The notes below the pieces were generated by a model that made no database searches, was not told the origin of the DNA, and saw nothing but the letters and a program-made list of their open reading frames with translations. The position numbers and the translations under genes were made by a program. A stretch of DNA of 64,000 nucleotides. It comes from VRUE01 sp040879985. GTDB lineage: Bacteria; Actinomycetota; Thermoleophilia; Solirubrobacterales; 70-9. Of the stretch, positions 52,554 to 60,793 are shown piece by piece (within the stretch, counting starts at the first letter, position 1; the number at the start of each line of letters is the position of its first letter). The stretch spans positions 124,001-188,000 of the forward strand of contig JBBDJH010000021.1 of the NCBI GenBank assembly GCA_040879985.1. The letters are read 5' to 3'.

Positions 52554-53455
52554 CCTGCGAAACGCCGTTCGGCGAGGTCGATCTCCGCCGCCGGCTCGAG
52601 CGCCGCCAGCAGCCGCGCCAGGTCGGGCCTGCGATCGGGGTCCGGCTCCAGGCAGGAGTCGATCGCCTCGGCGAGCCCGGCCGGCAGCTCGCGGAGCGAG
52701 CCGACCGGGACGGCGCGGCCTTCGAGCTGCGGGTAGGTCGCCGAGCCGCCGTCGTCGGAGACCCAGGTCCCGCGGCCCGACCCGCTGCTGCGGCTGCCGG
52801 CGCTGCTCGCGCCCTCCTCGTCCTCGAAGGCCGGCACGCCGGTCGCGGCCTCGAACAGCACGGCGCCGATCCCCCAGACGTCGGCCGCGGCGCCGAGCTC
52901 GCCCCCGCCGGCCTGCTCGGGAGCCAGGTAGCACCAGGTGCCGACGCCCGCCGGCGCCGGCCCGGGCGGCCGCGCCAGGCTGAGGTCGATCACCTTCGCC
53001 CGGCCGGCCTCGGCGACGACGTTGGCGGGCTTCAGGTCGAGGTGCAGGAAGCCGTTGGCGTGCAGGTAGCGCATCGCCGTGCCGAGGTGCAGCCCGAGGT
53101 GGGCGAGCTCGACCGGGGAGAGCTCCGCCGCTTCCTCCTCGATCGCGTGGGCGAGGGTCTGGCCGCCCAGGGTCTCGATCACGATCAGCGGCTCGGGCCC
53201 CTCGAGGGTCTCGTAGCCGCGGACCAGGTGGGGATGGCTGAGCCGTTCGAGCAGCCGCCCCTCGCGCAGCAGCTGGCGGCGCGGCCCCGGCTCGCCGGCC
53301 CGCTCCGGCCGCAGCGCCTTGATCACGCAGCGGCAGCCGCGCTGCTCGCTCCAGGCGTCGTAGACGTCGAGCCGGCGCCCGCGGCTGAGGTGTCCGATCA
53401 CCTCGTAGCCGGCGGCGATCGCCGCGCCCGCCGGCAGCGGCTTCTCGGCAAGCAT
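52535..53455 (-). CDS. Atypical Ser/Thr protein kinase
   Basis: 306 residues. Kinase landmarks: Lys46 in CVIKALRP, HLDLKPANV with Asp140, Lys142 and Asn145, Asp157 in VIDLSLARPPG, then YLAPEQAGGGELGAAADVWG. Three departures are visible: the glycine loop is degenerate (RGRRLDVYDAW), the HRD Arg is Leu139 (non-RD), and DFG reads DLS. Residues for ATP and metal binding remain, so activity is possible but regulation by activation-loop phosphorylation is unlikely. There is no transmembrane segment. It starts 3 nt after the ABC exporter gene. Confidence 0.85.
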   Translation of the reverse strand: MLAEKPLPAGAAIAAGYEVIGHLSRGRRLDVYDAWSEQRGCRCVIKALRPERAGEPGPRRQLLREGRLLERLSHPHLVRGYETLEGPEPLIVIETLGGQTLAHAIEEEAAELSPVELAHLGLHLGTAMRYLHANGFLHLDLKPANVVAEAGRAKVIDLSLARPPGPAPAGVGTWCYLAPEQAGGGELGAAADVWGIGAVLFEAATGVPAFEDEEGASSAGSRSSGSGRGTWVSDDGGSATYPQLEGRAVPVGSLRELPAGLAEAIDSCLEPDPDRRPDLARLLAALEPAAEIDLAERRFAGCSPKP

Positions 53456-53458
53456 CGC

Positions 53459-55312
53459 TCAGCCCCCCACCGGCGCGGCCGCGGGCTGGGCCGCGCCGTC
53501 GACGCTCTCGCCGCCGCGGTGCAGCGACCAGAGGCGGGCATAGAGGCCGCCGCGTTCGATCAGGTCCTCGTGCCGGCCGCGCTCGACCACCCGGCCGGCC
53601 TCGAAGACGAGGATCAGGTCGGCGTCGCGGGTGGTCAGTAGATCGTGCGAGATGACCAGCGTCGTGCGGTCGTGCATCAGCGTCTTGAGCGGGTCCGCCA
53701 GCGCCGCTTTGGCCCCGGCGTCGAGGCCCGTGGACGGCTCGTCGAGGATCAGGACCGGAGCGTCGGCGATCAACGCCCGGGCGATCGCCAGCCGCTGCCG
53801 CTGGCCGCCGGAGAGCAGCCGGCCGCGCTCGCCGACGTCGGTCGCGTAGCCGTCGGGAAGGGCGGCGATGAACTCGGTCGCCCCGGCGGCCCGGGCGGCG
53901 GCCTCGATCTCCGCCTGCGAGGCGCCGCGCCGCCCGATCGCGATGTTCTCGCCGACGCTGCCGTGCAGAACGAGCGACTCCTGCAGCAGTAGCGAGACGT
54001 TTTCGCGCAGCGAGGCGATGCGCAGGTCGCGCAGGTCGTGGCCGTCGAGCCGCAGCGCCCCCGAGGCGGGGTCGTAGAAGCGCAGCAGGAGCTTGGCCAG
54101 GGTCGACTTGCCGGCGCCGCTCGGCCCGACCAGGGCGACGGTCTCGCCGGGAGCGGCGCGCAGGTCGATTCCGCTGAGGGCCGGCCGGGCCGCGCCCGGG
54201 TAGGTGAAGTCGACCCGGTCCAGCTCGATTGCGCCGCGCGCCCGGCCCAGCGACCGCGCCGTCGGCGAGTCGGTGACCTGGGGCTCCTCGTCGAGCAGCT
54301 CGATCACGCGCTCGGCCCCGGCCAGCGCCCGGAAGGTCGCGTTGGCCAGCGAGCCGAGGTCGCGCACCGGCTCGAGCAGCTGGCTCATGAAGGCGGCGAA
54401 GACCAGCAGGGCGCCGATCGTCATCTCGCCGCCGGCCACCGCGAGCGCGCCCAGCACGAGCACGACCATCACCCCGAACAGCTCGATCAGGTTGGCGATC
54501 GGCTCGAACAGGCCGCGGATCCGGACCGAGGCGAGCTCGGCGCGGACGACGCCCTCGTTCTCGCGCCGGAAGCGCCCCATCTCCTCGTCCTGGCGATTCA
54601 GCGACTGGATCAGCGCCGCGTTGGAGATCGACTCCTCGGCGAGCGCGCTGAGCGAGCCGACCCGGCGGTGCTTCTCACGCGCGGCCGTCTTGATCAGCCG
54701 CGAGAAGCTCTTGCCGACCAGGTAGAAGAGCGGCACGACGACGAGCGAGACCAGGGCGAGCTTCCAGCTGAGCACGAACAGCGCCGTGCCGAAGAAGAGG
54801 ATGCGGAGGACGGCCGAGATCCCGTCGACGACCCCGGAGAGGACGAAGCTCTCGATCGTCTGCACGTCGCCGTTGATCCGCGAGATCAGGTCGCCGAGGC
54901 GACGGCGGTCGAGCACGTCGAGCGAGAGGCCGTGCAGGTGCCCGAGGACGCGCGCCCGCAGGTTGAGCAGGAAGCGTTCCCCCATCCAGGTCGAGAGGTA
55001 CTCGTCGCCGAACCCGACCAGGCCGCCGAGCAGGGTGAGGCCGACGTAGGCGGCGACGATCGGGATCATCGGGCCGAGGTCGCCGGTCACGAGGACATCG
55101 TCGACGACCAGTTTGAACAGCCAGATCTCGGCGGTGGCGACCAGCGTCCCGAGCCCGATCAGCAGGATCAGGACGGGGAACCAGCGCCGGTAGGGGCGGG
55201 CGTCGGGCCAGAAGCGCCGGAAGACCTCGCGCAGGCGCACCTGCGGCGCGGCGGCGACGACCTCCGGCCCGTCGGGTCGGGGGATCAGCAGATCTCTGAG
55301 CTTGGAGCGCAT
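53459..55312 (-). CDS. ABC exporter (fused permease and ATPase)
   Basis: 617 residues. Residues about 40-340 are a six-helix exporter domain (FPVLILLIGLGTLVATAEIW, LALVSLVVVPLFYLVGKSF, LIELFGVMVVLVLGALAVAG). The ATPase has Walker A GPSGAGKS near residue 394, signature LSGGQRQ near 499, Walker B LILDEPS near 519 and the switch ISHD. It is a type I half-transporter that should work as a homodimer. The substrate is unknown; the 49-codon Arg-rich peptide encoded just upstream on the same strand is a candidate, alongside lipids or drugs. Confidence 0.92.
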   Translation of the reverse strand: MRSKLRDLLIPRPDGPEVVAAAPQVRLREVFRRFWPDARPYRRWFPVLILLIGLGTLVATAEIWLFKLVVDDVLVTGDLGPMIPIVAAYVGLTLLGGLVGFGDEYLSTWMGERFLLNLRARVLGHLHGLSLDVLDRRRLGDLISRINGDVQTIESFVLSGVVDGISAVLRILFFGTALFVLSWKLALVSLVVVPLFYLVGKSFSRLIKTAAREKHRRVGSLSALAEESISNAALIQSLNRQDEEMGRFRRENEGVVRAELASVRIRGLFEPIANLIELFGVMVVLVLGALAVAGGEMTIGALLVFAAFMSQLLEPVRDLGSLANATFRALAGAERVIELLDEEPQVTDSPTARSLGRARGAIELDRVDFTYPGAARPALSGIDLRAAPGETVALVGPSGAGKSTLAKLLLRFYDPASGALRLDGHDLRDLRIASLRENVSLLLQESLVLHGSVGENIAIGRRGASQAEIEAAARAAGATEFIAALPDGYATDVGERGRLLSGGQRQRLAIARALIADAPVLILDEPSTGLDAGAKAALADPLKTLMHDRTTLVISHDLLTTRDADLILVFEAGRVVERGRHEDLIERGGLYARLWSLHRGGESVDGAAQPAAAPVGG

Positions 55313-55335
55313 CGGTCCCGACGCCCCCCGTTCAT

Positions 55336-55485
55336 CTAGGTGCGGCTACGACTGCGGTTGCGGTTGCGCCGACGCCGGCAGCGTCTCGGGTTGGCCGCCT
55401 TGCGGCAGGGCCTGCGGCGCCTGCCCGAGCGGGAGTTGCTGCCCTTGCTGCTGGTCTTCGCTGCGGGAACCAGTGCTGCAAACAT
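55336..55485 (-). CDS. Arg-rich 49-residue peptide upstream of the ABC exporter
   Basis: Minus-strand ATG at 55485 follows AAGGAG by 6 nt, and TAG is at 55336-55338. The peptide starts MFAALVPAAKTSSKGSNSRS, then RRRRPCRKAANPRRCRRRR and a final NRNRSRSRT, with two Cys. GC at third positions is high, as in real genes here. The stop is 23 nt before the exporter ATG. It could be an exported cationic peptide, a nucleic-acid binder, or a leader peptide. The strong ribosome site and position are the main support; the opposite strand also has open frames but no ribosome site. Confidence 0.5.
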   Translation of the reverse strand: MFAALVPAAKTSSKGSNSRSGRRRRPCRKAANPRRCRRRRNRNRSRSRT

Positions 55486-55595
55486 TGCTCGCTCCTTCGT
55501 CGATGGTCTCCCGGATCCCGTCGCGGGACTCCGAGCTTGGAGACGAGTCTCCGCTTCCCGGCTGAGCGCAAGCTGAGAAAGCGATTAGGAAGCTC

Positions 55596-56267
55596 TCATC
55601 TGGCGATTACGCCGGCGCGCCTGAGGACCAGGTAGGAGAGCCAGATGCCGAGCGCGAAGACGGGCACCCCCATCGCCGTGCGGGCGATGCCGAGCGCGAG
55701 CAGCGAGCCGGCCAGGTAGAAGGGCAGCTGGACGGAGAGGCGCGCGGCGAAGACGCCGACCCAGATCCAGCTGGCGCGGGTGTAGGCGCGCAGCGCCGCC
55801 GGGTCCTTGCGCCAGGCCATCCCCTCGCCGCCCAGCGCCGGCCCGAGGATGACGCCGAGCAGCGGCCAGCCGACCAGGATCGAGATCAGGTAGGCGCCGC
55901 CATAGGCGGCGTTGAGCAGCAGGCCCGGCAGGAAGAAGTCCTCGGCGCGGCCGGTGCGGCTGGCGACGAAGGCGGCGACCGCGACGCCGACGAAGCCCGC
56001 CAGGGCGAAGCGCAGCGACTCCCCTTTGGCGAGCCGGACGATCGTGATCGCGAGGCCGGCGACGAGCGCGCAGATGCCGGCGAAGGTGATCCGGTTGCCG
56101 CCGAGGGAGTAGGCGGCGACGAAGACGATCGCCGGGATGCTGGAGTCGGCGATCCCCTGCGGCCCGCCGATCTCCTCGAGCAGGTCGAGCTTGCGCCCCG
56201 AGTCGACCGACTCGGCGTCCGAACCCTCCCCCTGTCCCGCGCCGTTCACCCGGCCATCGTGCCGCAT
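55596..56267 (-). CDS. DUF3159 membrane protein
   Basis: 223 residues with about six helices (IPAIVFVAAYSLGG, ITFAGICALVAGLAITIVRL, FALAGFVGVAVAAFVASRTG, AAYGGAYLISILVGWPLLGV, LPFYLAGSLLALGIARTAM), matching the actinobacterial DUF3159 family (EEIGGPQGIADSSIP at the start, WIWVGVFAARLSVQLP later). Function unknown. Minus-strand TACGGT lies 7 nt before the ATG and overlaps the +strand TAAGCT of the antiporter, so the two genes share a divergent promoter. An alternative start is GTG 56249. Confidence 0.82.
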   Translation of the reverse strand: MRHDGRVNGAGQGEGSDAESVDSGRKLDLLEEIGGPQGIADSSIPAIVFVAAYSLGGNRITFAGICALVAGLAITIVRLAKGESLRFALAGFVGVAVAAFVASRTGRAEDFFLPGLLLNAAYGGAYLISILVGWPLLGVILGPALGGEGMAWRKDPAALRAYTRASWIWVGVFAARLSVQLPFYLAGSLLALGIARTAMGVPVFALGIWLSYLVLRRAGVIAR

Positions 56268-56274
56268 TTGCCCG

Positions 56275-56284
56275 ACCGTAAGCT
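56275..56284. promoter_or_regulatory. Overlapping divergent -10 elements
   Basis: TACGGT (minus strand, 56275-56280) lies 7 nt before the DUF3159 ATG, and TAAGCT (plus strand, 56279-56284) lies 30 nt before the antiporter TTG. The DUF3159 mRNA is predicted leaderless; the antiporter mRNA has a short leader. Confidence 0.45.
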
Positions 56285-56314
56285 GGGCGCTGCGATGCGC
56301 GGGATCGGAGAACC

Positions 56315-58105
56315 TTGGGCGAGCTGATGCTGATCGGCAGCCTGTTGATGGTGGCGGCGCTGGCCGCCTCGCTGCTCGCCGGCCGCCTGCGCGTGCCGGG
56401 CCTGCTGCTCTTCCTGGCGCTGGGGATGGCGGTTGGCACCGACGGCCTCGGCCTGCTGCACTTCGACGACTACGAGCTGGCCCGCGACGTCGGCATCGTC
56501 GCCCTCGCCTTCATCCTCTACGAGGGCGGGCTCAGCACCGACGTGCGCCGGCTTCGCCCGCTGTTCGCCGTGGCGGCGAGCCTGGCGCTGCTCGGCACCC
56601 TGCTGACCGCGGTCCTCACCGGCCTGGCGGCGACGCTGCTGTTCGAGCTCTCGCTGCTCGAGGGCCTGTTGCTCGGCTCGATCGTCGCCTCGACCGACGC
56701 CGCGGCGATCTTCGCGCTGCTGCGCGGCTCGCGCCTGCGGGCGCGACTCACGATGATCCTCGAGGGCGAGGCCGGCAGCAACGACCCGGTGGCGGTCCTG
56801 CTCGTGATCGGCTTCGTCGAATGGATCGGCCAGCCCGGCTACGGCGTCCTCGACATGGCCCTGCTGCTCGTGCGCCAGCTGGGCATCGGCGCGATCGCCG
56901 GCCTGGCTGTCGGCTGGCTGGCGGCACAGGCGCTGCGCAGGACCGAGCTGCCGACCGTCGGCCTCTACCCGGTCGCCTCGCTGACCGCCGGGGCGCTCGC
57001 CTTCGGCGCCGCCGACGTGCTCGGCGGCTCGGGCTTCCTGGCGATCTACCTCGCCGGACTGTCGATCAGCGCGGCCACGATCCCCGCCAAGCGCACCATC
57101 GTCGCCTTCCACGGCGGCGTCGCCTGGGTCGCCCAGCTCGTCCTCTTCCTCGCGCTCGGGCTGCTCGCCTTCCCGTCCCAGCTCCCCTCGATCGCGATCG
57201 AGGGGACGATCCTGGCGCTGATCCTCGCTTTCGTCGCCCGGCCGCTGGCCGTTCTCGCGGCGACCTCGTTCGCCCCCCTGCGCCCCGCCGAGCGGGTCCT
57301 ACTGGGGTGGGCGGGGCTGCGCGGCGCCGTTCCCGTGGTGCTCGCCACCTTTCCGGTGATCGCGGGAGTGCCGCACAGCCTGGAGTTCTTCAACATCGTC
57401 TTCTTCGCCGTCGTCGTCTCGCTGCTGCTGCAGGGGCCGACGTTCGAGCCGCTGGCGCGCCGGCTCGGCCTGACGAGCGCCGGGCCGGCGCTGCCCGAAC
57501 CGCTGGCCGAGATCGGCACGATCCGGCGCCTTGGCGCCGAGGTGGTCGAGTACCCGGTCGGCGAGGGGCACGCAGCCGCCGGGGCTCGCGTGCGCGATCT
57601 CGGTTTGCCGCGCGAGGCGGTCGTCAACGTGATCGTGCGCGGCGAGGAGGCGATCCCACCGCGCGGCTCGACCCGGATCAGGGCCGGCGACCGGCTCCAC
57701 GTCCTGGTCCGGCGCGAGGTCTCGGACGAGATCGCCGCGCTGATGAGGCGCTGGCGCGACGGACCGATCGGGCCGCCCCGCAGGCCGCGGCGCAGCTTCC
57801 GCGGAGTCTCGCCGGTGTTCACCGTGCGGCCCCACGACTCCGCGGCCCTGGTCGGGGAGCCCGGCTCGCCCAGCGAGGTGACGGGGCAGCCGGTCGTGGC
57901 GCGGTTGAGAGTGCGCCGCGACGCACCGGGAGCCCTGGTCGCCCTCGCGGACGGGCGCTACGCGATCACCGGCTCGCCGACCGCCGTCGGCTCGCGCCGC
58001 GACCTCACCGAGTACGCGAGCCGCCGCCTCGCCAACGTCGATGCGGAGGAGGCGGGCTGGCTGCGGGCGGTGATCGGGACGCTGGCGATCGACCCGTTCG
58101 AGTGA
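56315..58105 (+). CDS. CPA1-family monovalent cation/proton antiporter with TrkA-C domain
   Basis: 596 residues from TTG 56315 (GGAG 6 nt upstream; ATG 56327 is the alternative). About twelve helices (MLIGSLLMVAALAASLLAG, LLLFLALGMAVGTDGLGLL, GIVALAFILYEGGLSTDVRR) with the CPA1 core SIVASTDAAAIFALL and GEAGSNDPVAVLLVIG, and WAGLRGAVPVVLATFP. Residues about 400-470 are a TrkA-C-like domain (VEYPVGEGHAAAGARVRDLG, RGSTRIRAGDRLHVLVRREV). The layout fits K+/H+ antiporters of the NhaP2 type. A Pro/Arg-rich tail of about 120 residues has no clear domain. Confidence 0.9.
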   Translation: MGELMLIGSLLMVAALAASLLAGRLRVPGLLLFLALGMAVGTDGLGLLHFDDYELARDVGIVALAFILYEGGLSTDVRRLRPLFAVAASLALLGTLLTAVLTGLAATLLFELSLLEGLLLGSIVASTDAAAIFALLRGSRLRARLTMILEGEAGSNDPVAVLLVIGFVEWIGQPGYGVLDMALLLVRQLGIGAIAGLAVGWLAAQALRRTELPTVGLYPVASLTAGALAFGAADVLGGSGFLAIYLAGLSISAATIPAKRTIVAFHGGVAWVAQLVLFLALGLLAFPSQLPSIAIEGTILALILAFVARPLAVLAATSFAPLRPAERVLLGWAGLRGAVPVVLATFPVIAGVPHSLEFFNIVFFAVVVSLLLQGPTFEPLARRLGLTSAGPALPEPLAEIGTIRRLGAEVVEYPVGEGHAAAGARVRDLGLPREAVVNVIVRGEEAIPPRGSTRIRAGDRLHVLVRREVSDEIAALMRRWRDGPIGPPRRPRRSFRGVSPVFTVRPHDSAALVGEPGSPSEVTGQPVVARLRVRRDAPGALVALADGRYAITGSPTAVGSRRDLTEYASRRLANVDAEEAGWLRAVIGTLAIDPFE

Positions 58106-58138
58106 GCCTCGGGCCTCGACCGGAGCGCCTGAACCCAT

Positions 58139-58144
58139 TACGCT
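58139..58144 (+). promoter_or_regulatory. Possible -10 element of the methyltransferase gene
   Basis: TACGCT, seven nt before ATG 58152, with a TTGAC-like CTCGAC 18 nt upstream (58115-58120). Confidence 0.42.
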
Positions 58145-58151
58145 TTTCGGG

Positions 58152-59042
58152 ATGGCCCGTTTGCAGAGTTCAGCTGTTGCCGCGCCGGGCAACGAGGAGG
58201 CCGTGCGAGCTTGGGACACGGTGCTCTACGAACGGTGGAAGCAGAACCGCGAGGTGTTCGTCGCCGCGCTGGACGAGATCACCGGTGAGCTCTTCGAGCG
58301 CTTCCCGCCGCCGCAGGGAGGGCGCTGCATCGACGTCGGCTGCGGGTTCGGCGAGACGACCCAGTCGCTGGCCGGGATGGTCGGCGCCGCGGGCTTCGCG
58401 CTAGGCACCGACTCTTCCGCGCATTTCATCGAGGACGCCCGTCGCGAGGCGGCCGAAGCCGGCGTCGAGAACGTTGCGTTCGAGCTGGCCGACGCGCAGA
58501 CGGCGGAATGGGAGCCGGATTATGACTACGCGTTCTCGCGCATGGGGACGCAGTTCTTCGTCGCGCCGGTGCCGGCGATGCGAGCGATACGCGGCGCGCT
58601 CAAGCCCGGCGGAGTGCTGCGCAAGATCTGCTGGCGCCGCAAGGAGGAGAGCCCGATCTGGGCAGAGACGGAGCAGGTGGTCGCGCGGTTCCTCTCCCGG
58701 CCCGAGGAGTACGAGGCCGACACCTGCGGCCCCGGCCCGTTCTCGCTCGGCAATCCGGATACCTGTCGCGGCATCCTCGAGGCCGCCGGGTTCGCGGAGG
58801 TCGAGCTGCGCAAACGGGACTTCGACTACTTCATGGGCAAGGACATGGACGAAGCCGTCGACGCCCTGCTCGCGATCGGTCCCGGAGCCGAGCTGATCCG
58901 CCTCAACGGAGAGCACGGCGAGAGCCGCCGGGGCGAGATAGCCGAGGCGCTCGCCGAGCACTACTCCGCCTGGCAGCAGGACGACGGCTCGATCGTCGGC
59001 CGCGGCTCCGTCTGGCTCGTCGCCGCGACCAACCCCGGGTAG
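58152..59042 (+). CDS. Class I SAM-dependent methyltransferase
   Basis: 296 residues. SAM-binding motif I is IDVGCGFGETTQSLA, the acidic residue after strand 2 is in GTDSSAHFIEDAR, and motif post-II is FELADAQTAEW, followed by YDYAFSRMGTQFF and a GALKPGGVL motif. This is a complete Rossmann-like methyltransferase of the UbiE/COQ5-like type; substrate unknown. It looks monocistronic, with a possible leaderless start. Confidence 0.87.
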   Translation: MARLQSSAVAAPGNEEAVRAWDTVLYERWKQNREVFVAALDEITGELFERFPPPQGGRCIDVGCGFGETTQSLAGMVGAAGFALGTDSSAHFIEDARREAAEAGVENVAFELADAQTAEWEPDYDYAFSRMGTQFFVAPVPAMRAIRGALKPGGVLRKICWRRKEESPIWAETEQVVARFLSRPEEYEADTCGPGPFSLGNPDTCRGILEAAGFAEVELRKRDFDYFMGKDMDEAVDALLAIGPGAELIRLNGEHGESRRGEIAEALAEHYSAWQQDDGSIVGRGSVWLVAATNPG

Positions 59043-59051
59043 CGACGCACC

Positions 59052-59067
59052 GCGGCTCTCGAGCCGC
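59052..59067 (+). terminator. Hairpin downstream of the methyltransferase gene
   Basis: GCGGCT and AGCCGC pair around CTCG; a short T-run comes only 12 nt later. Weak evidence for termination. Confidence 0.3.
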
Positions 59068-59118
59068 CCTGGGCCAGCGACTTTTAGTTTGCCCGTTACG
59101 GGGTAAGCGGCAGGCATC

Positions 59119-59970
59119 GTGGAGAACGGTCCTACCGGAGGCGCCTCGTCGGCGCCGAGGCGAGCGCTCGTGGTCGTCAACGAGCAGGTTGCCGGCAGCG
59201 AGCTTCGCGACCTGCTCCTCGCGCGCCTCGCCGATAGCGTCACCGAGGTCTTCGTCGTCGCTCCGGCCCTTGCCGGTTCGGGCTTGAAGCACACGATGGG
59301 GGACATCGACGACGCGATCGAGCCCGCCCGCGAGCGCCTGCGCGGCACGCTGGACGAACTGCGGCAGGCCGGGCTGAACGCCGACGGAGAGGTCGGCGAT
59401 TCCGATCCGATCCAGGCGATCAGCGACGAGATCGTCAAGTTCGGCCCCGAACAGATCGTCGTCGTCGCCCACACCGACGAGGAAGGGGCCTTCGCGGAGA
59501 AGGGCCTGCTCGAGCAGGCCGAACGGGACTTCGATCTGCCCGTCACCGAGCTCGTCGTCAACCGTGACGAGCAGCCCGAAGTGCTCGACGTCAAGCGCTC
59601 GGAGCCCGTTGCCGGCCGCAAGAAGGGCTGGCGGCCGTCTGCCAACTGGCCGCCGTTGTCGCGACGCAACGTGATGGGCATTCTCGTCGCGATCGTCGGC
59701 ACCCTGGTCCTCGGCGGCCTGGCCGCCGAGTGCGTGGGCGACGCGACGGGCCAGCACGATCTCGAGGAAGGCCGCCTCGGCGGCGCCTGCGCTGCGACGC
59801 TCCTGATCGCGCTGCCGATGGCGCTGATCAACCTCGCCCATGTGGTCGGGCTGGTGCTCTTCCAGAGCGTCGGCTACGAGGGCGTCTTCAGCCGCTTCTT
59901 CGCCCGCCTCAGCCTCTACGGCACCCCCGCCGCGATCGTCGCCGTGCTGCTGATCCAGATGGCGAAGTAG
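59119..59970 (+). CDS. UspA-like domain fused to a membrane domain
   Basis: 283 residues from GTG 59119. Residues 15-160 look like a universal-stress-protein fold (ALVVVNEQVAGSELRDLLLA, TEVFVVAPALAGSGLKHTMG, RERLRGTLDELRQAGLNADG, IVKFGPEQIVVVAHTDEEGA), lacking a clear G-2x-G-9x-G(S/T) ATP motif. Residues about 185-283 carry three helices (VMGILVAIVGTLVLGGLAA, ATLLIALPMALINLAHVVGL, LYGTPAAIVAVLLIQMAK). This would be a membrane-tethered stress or signalling protein. Confidence 0.72.
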   Translation: MENGPTGGASSAPRRALVVVNEQVAGSELRDLLLARLADSVTEVFVVAPALAGSGLKHTMGDIDDAIEPARERLRGTLDELRQAGLNADGEVGDSDPIQAISDEIVKFGPEQIVVVAHTDEEGAFAEKGLLEQAERDFDLPVTELVVNRDEQPEVLDVKRSEPVAGRKKGWRPSANWPPLSRRNVMGILVAIVGTLVLGGLAAECVGDATGQHDLEEGRLGGACAATLLIALPMALINLAHVVGLVLFQSVGYEGVFSRFFARLSLYGTPAAIVAVLLIQMAK

Positions 59971-59992
59971 GCAGCGCCTGCTCCGCCCCGAG

Positions 59993-60014
59993 GTGTAACT
60001 CCTATGAGTTACAC
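59993..60014. promoter_or_regulatory. Operator of the second toxin-antitoxin pair
   Basis: GTGTAACTC (59993-60001) and GAGTTACAC (60006-60014) form a perfect inverted repeat with a 4-nt spacer. TACACT at 60010-60015, partly inside the right arm, is a good -10 for a transcript starting close to GTG 60025. The antitoxin probably binds here. Confidence 0.68.
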
Positions 60015-60024
60015 TAGGATCACC

Positions 60025-60288
60025 GTGCCTTCCAAGCATCCTCGAATTGCCGTTACCGCCGACCCCGAGCTGGGCGAGGCGCTGGCGCGAGTTCGCGCCG
60101 CCACCGGCACTCGCGAGGCCGATGCGACCCTGCTGCGCCGCCTGGCGGTTGAGGGGGCGGAGGCGGAGCTCGAGGCCGGTCGCAACCGACGGGTCGCTGC
60201 CGAGGCCCTGTTCGATGCGATGGGCTCCAAGCAGTTCGACCTCGACATCGCGGCGGTCGATCGCTTGAACGCACCCCCCGCGGCCTGA
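60025..60288 (+). CDS. Putative antitoxin (VapB-like)
   Basis: 87 residues from GTG 60025, chosen because AGGATCACC precedes it and the -10 element is at 60010-60015; ATG 60004 is also in frame but lies inside the operator. The protein starts PSKHPRIAVTADPELGEALA, a strand plus helix pattern as in small DNA-binding antitoxins, and ends in a helical tail (NRRVAAEALFDAMGSKQFDL) that could wrap the toxin. The stop shares one base with the toxin ATG. Confidence 0.7.
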   Translation: MPSKHPRIAVTADPELGEALARVRAATGTREADATLLRRLAVEGAEAELEAGRNRRVAAEALFDAMGSKQFDLDIAAVDRLNAPPAA

Positions 60289-60734
60289 TGTCGGCCCGAC
60301 TTTGGGACGGCGCCGGCCCGGTGTTGGCGGATACCTCCGCCTGGATGCAGGCTCGCCGCGACAGCCAGGCACGCGACATGCTGCTTGGCGCGGTCGAGCG
60401 CGGCGATCTCCGCTGGTGCTGGCCTGTGCGGTACGAGTTGATCGTCGATGCGCGAGGGTCCGATGGGATCGCCGCCGTCGAGCGCACGCTGGAGAGCCTT
60501 CGCGAGATCCCCGTGGATCGCAGTGTGCAGCGCGCGGTCCTGACGACGATGCGTGAGCTGGCGGCCGCTGGTTCCCATGGAGCTCACCGCTTCCCCCTCA
60601 CCGATCTCACGGTGGCCGCGGCCGCCCAGGATGCCGGCGTCGGCATCCTCCACTTCGATCGACACCTCGAGCGCCTCGGCGACCATCTCGGCGTGGAATC
60701 GCACTGGATCTCAGACCCCGGCGAAGGCGACTAA
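60288..60734 (+). CDS. PIN-domain VapC-like toxin
   Basis: 148 residues. PIN motifs: Asp15 in VLADTSAW, Glu in RYELIVDA, Asp in FPLTDLTVAAAAQDAG and Asp in ILHFDRHLERL. This is the full set of acidic residues of VapC ribonucleases. The arrangement (antitoxin first, TGATG junction) is typical. The two PIN toxins in this window (this and 33834) belong to different subgroups. Confidence 0.85.
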   Translation: MSARLWDGAGPVLADTSAWMQARRDSQARDMLLGAVERGDLRWCWPVRYELIVDARGSDGIAAVERTLESLREIPVDRSVQRAVLTTMRELAAAGSHGAHRFPLTDLTVAAAAQDAGVGILHFDRHLERLGDHLGVESHWISDPGEGD

Positions 60735-60793
60735 CCGTTTTCCCGCCTCGATCGCCGGGTAGTCCGGGGCGAACCCACGATCAAGGGAGCGGA

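Noticed and set aside
55539..55552. GGAGAC/GTCTCC hairpin as a terminator
   Set aside because: Two-base loop and no T-run; not a plausible terminator.
55340..55576. Plus-strand 78-codon open frame in the 55.3-55.6 kb gap
   Set aside because: No ribosome site and Leu/Arg shadow composition; the minus-strand ORF has a clear AAGGAG.
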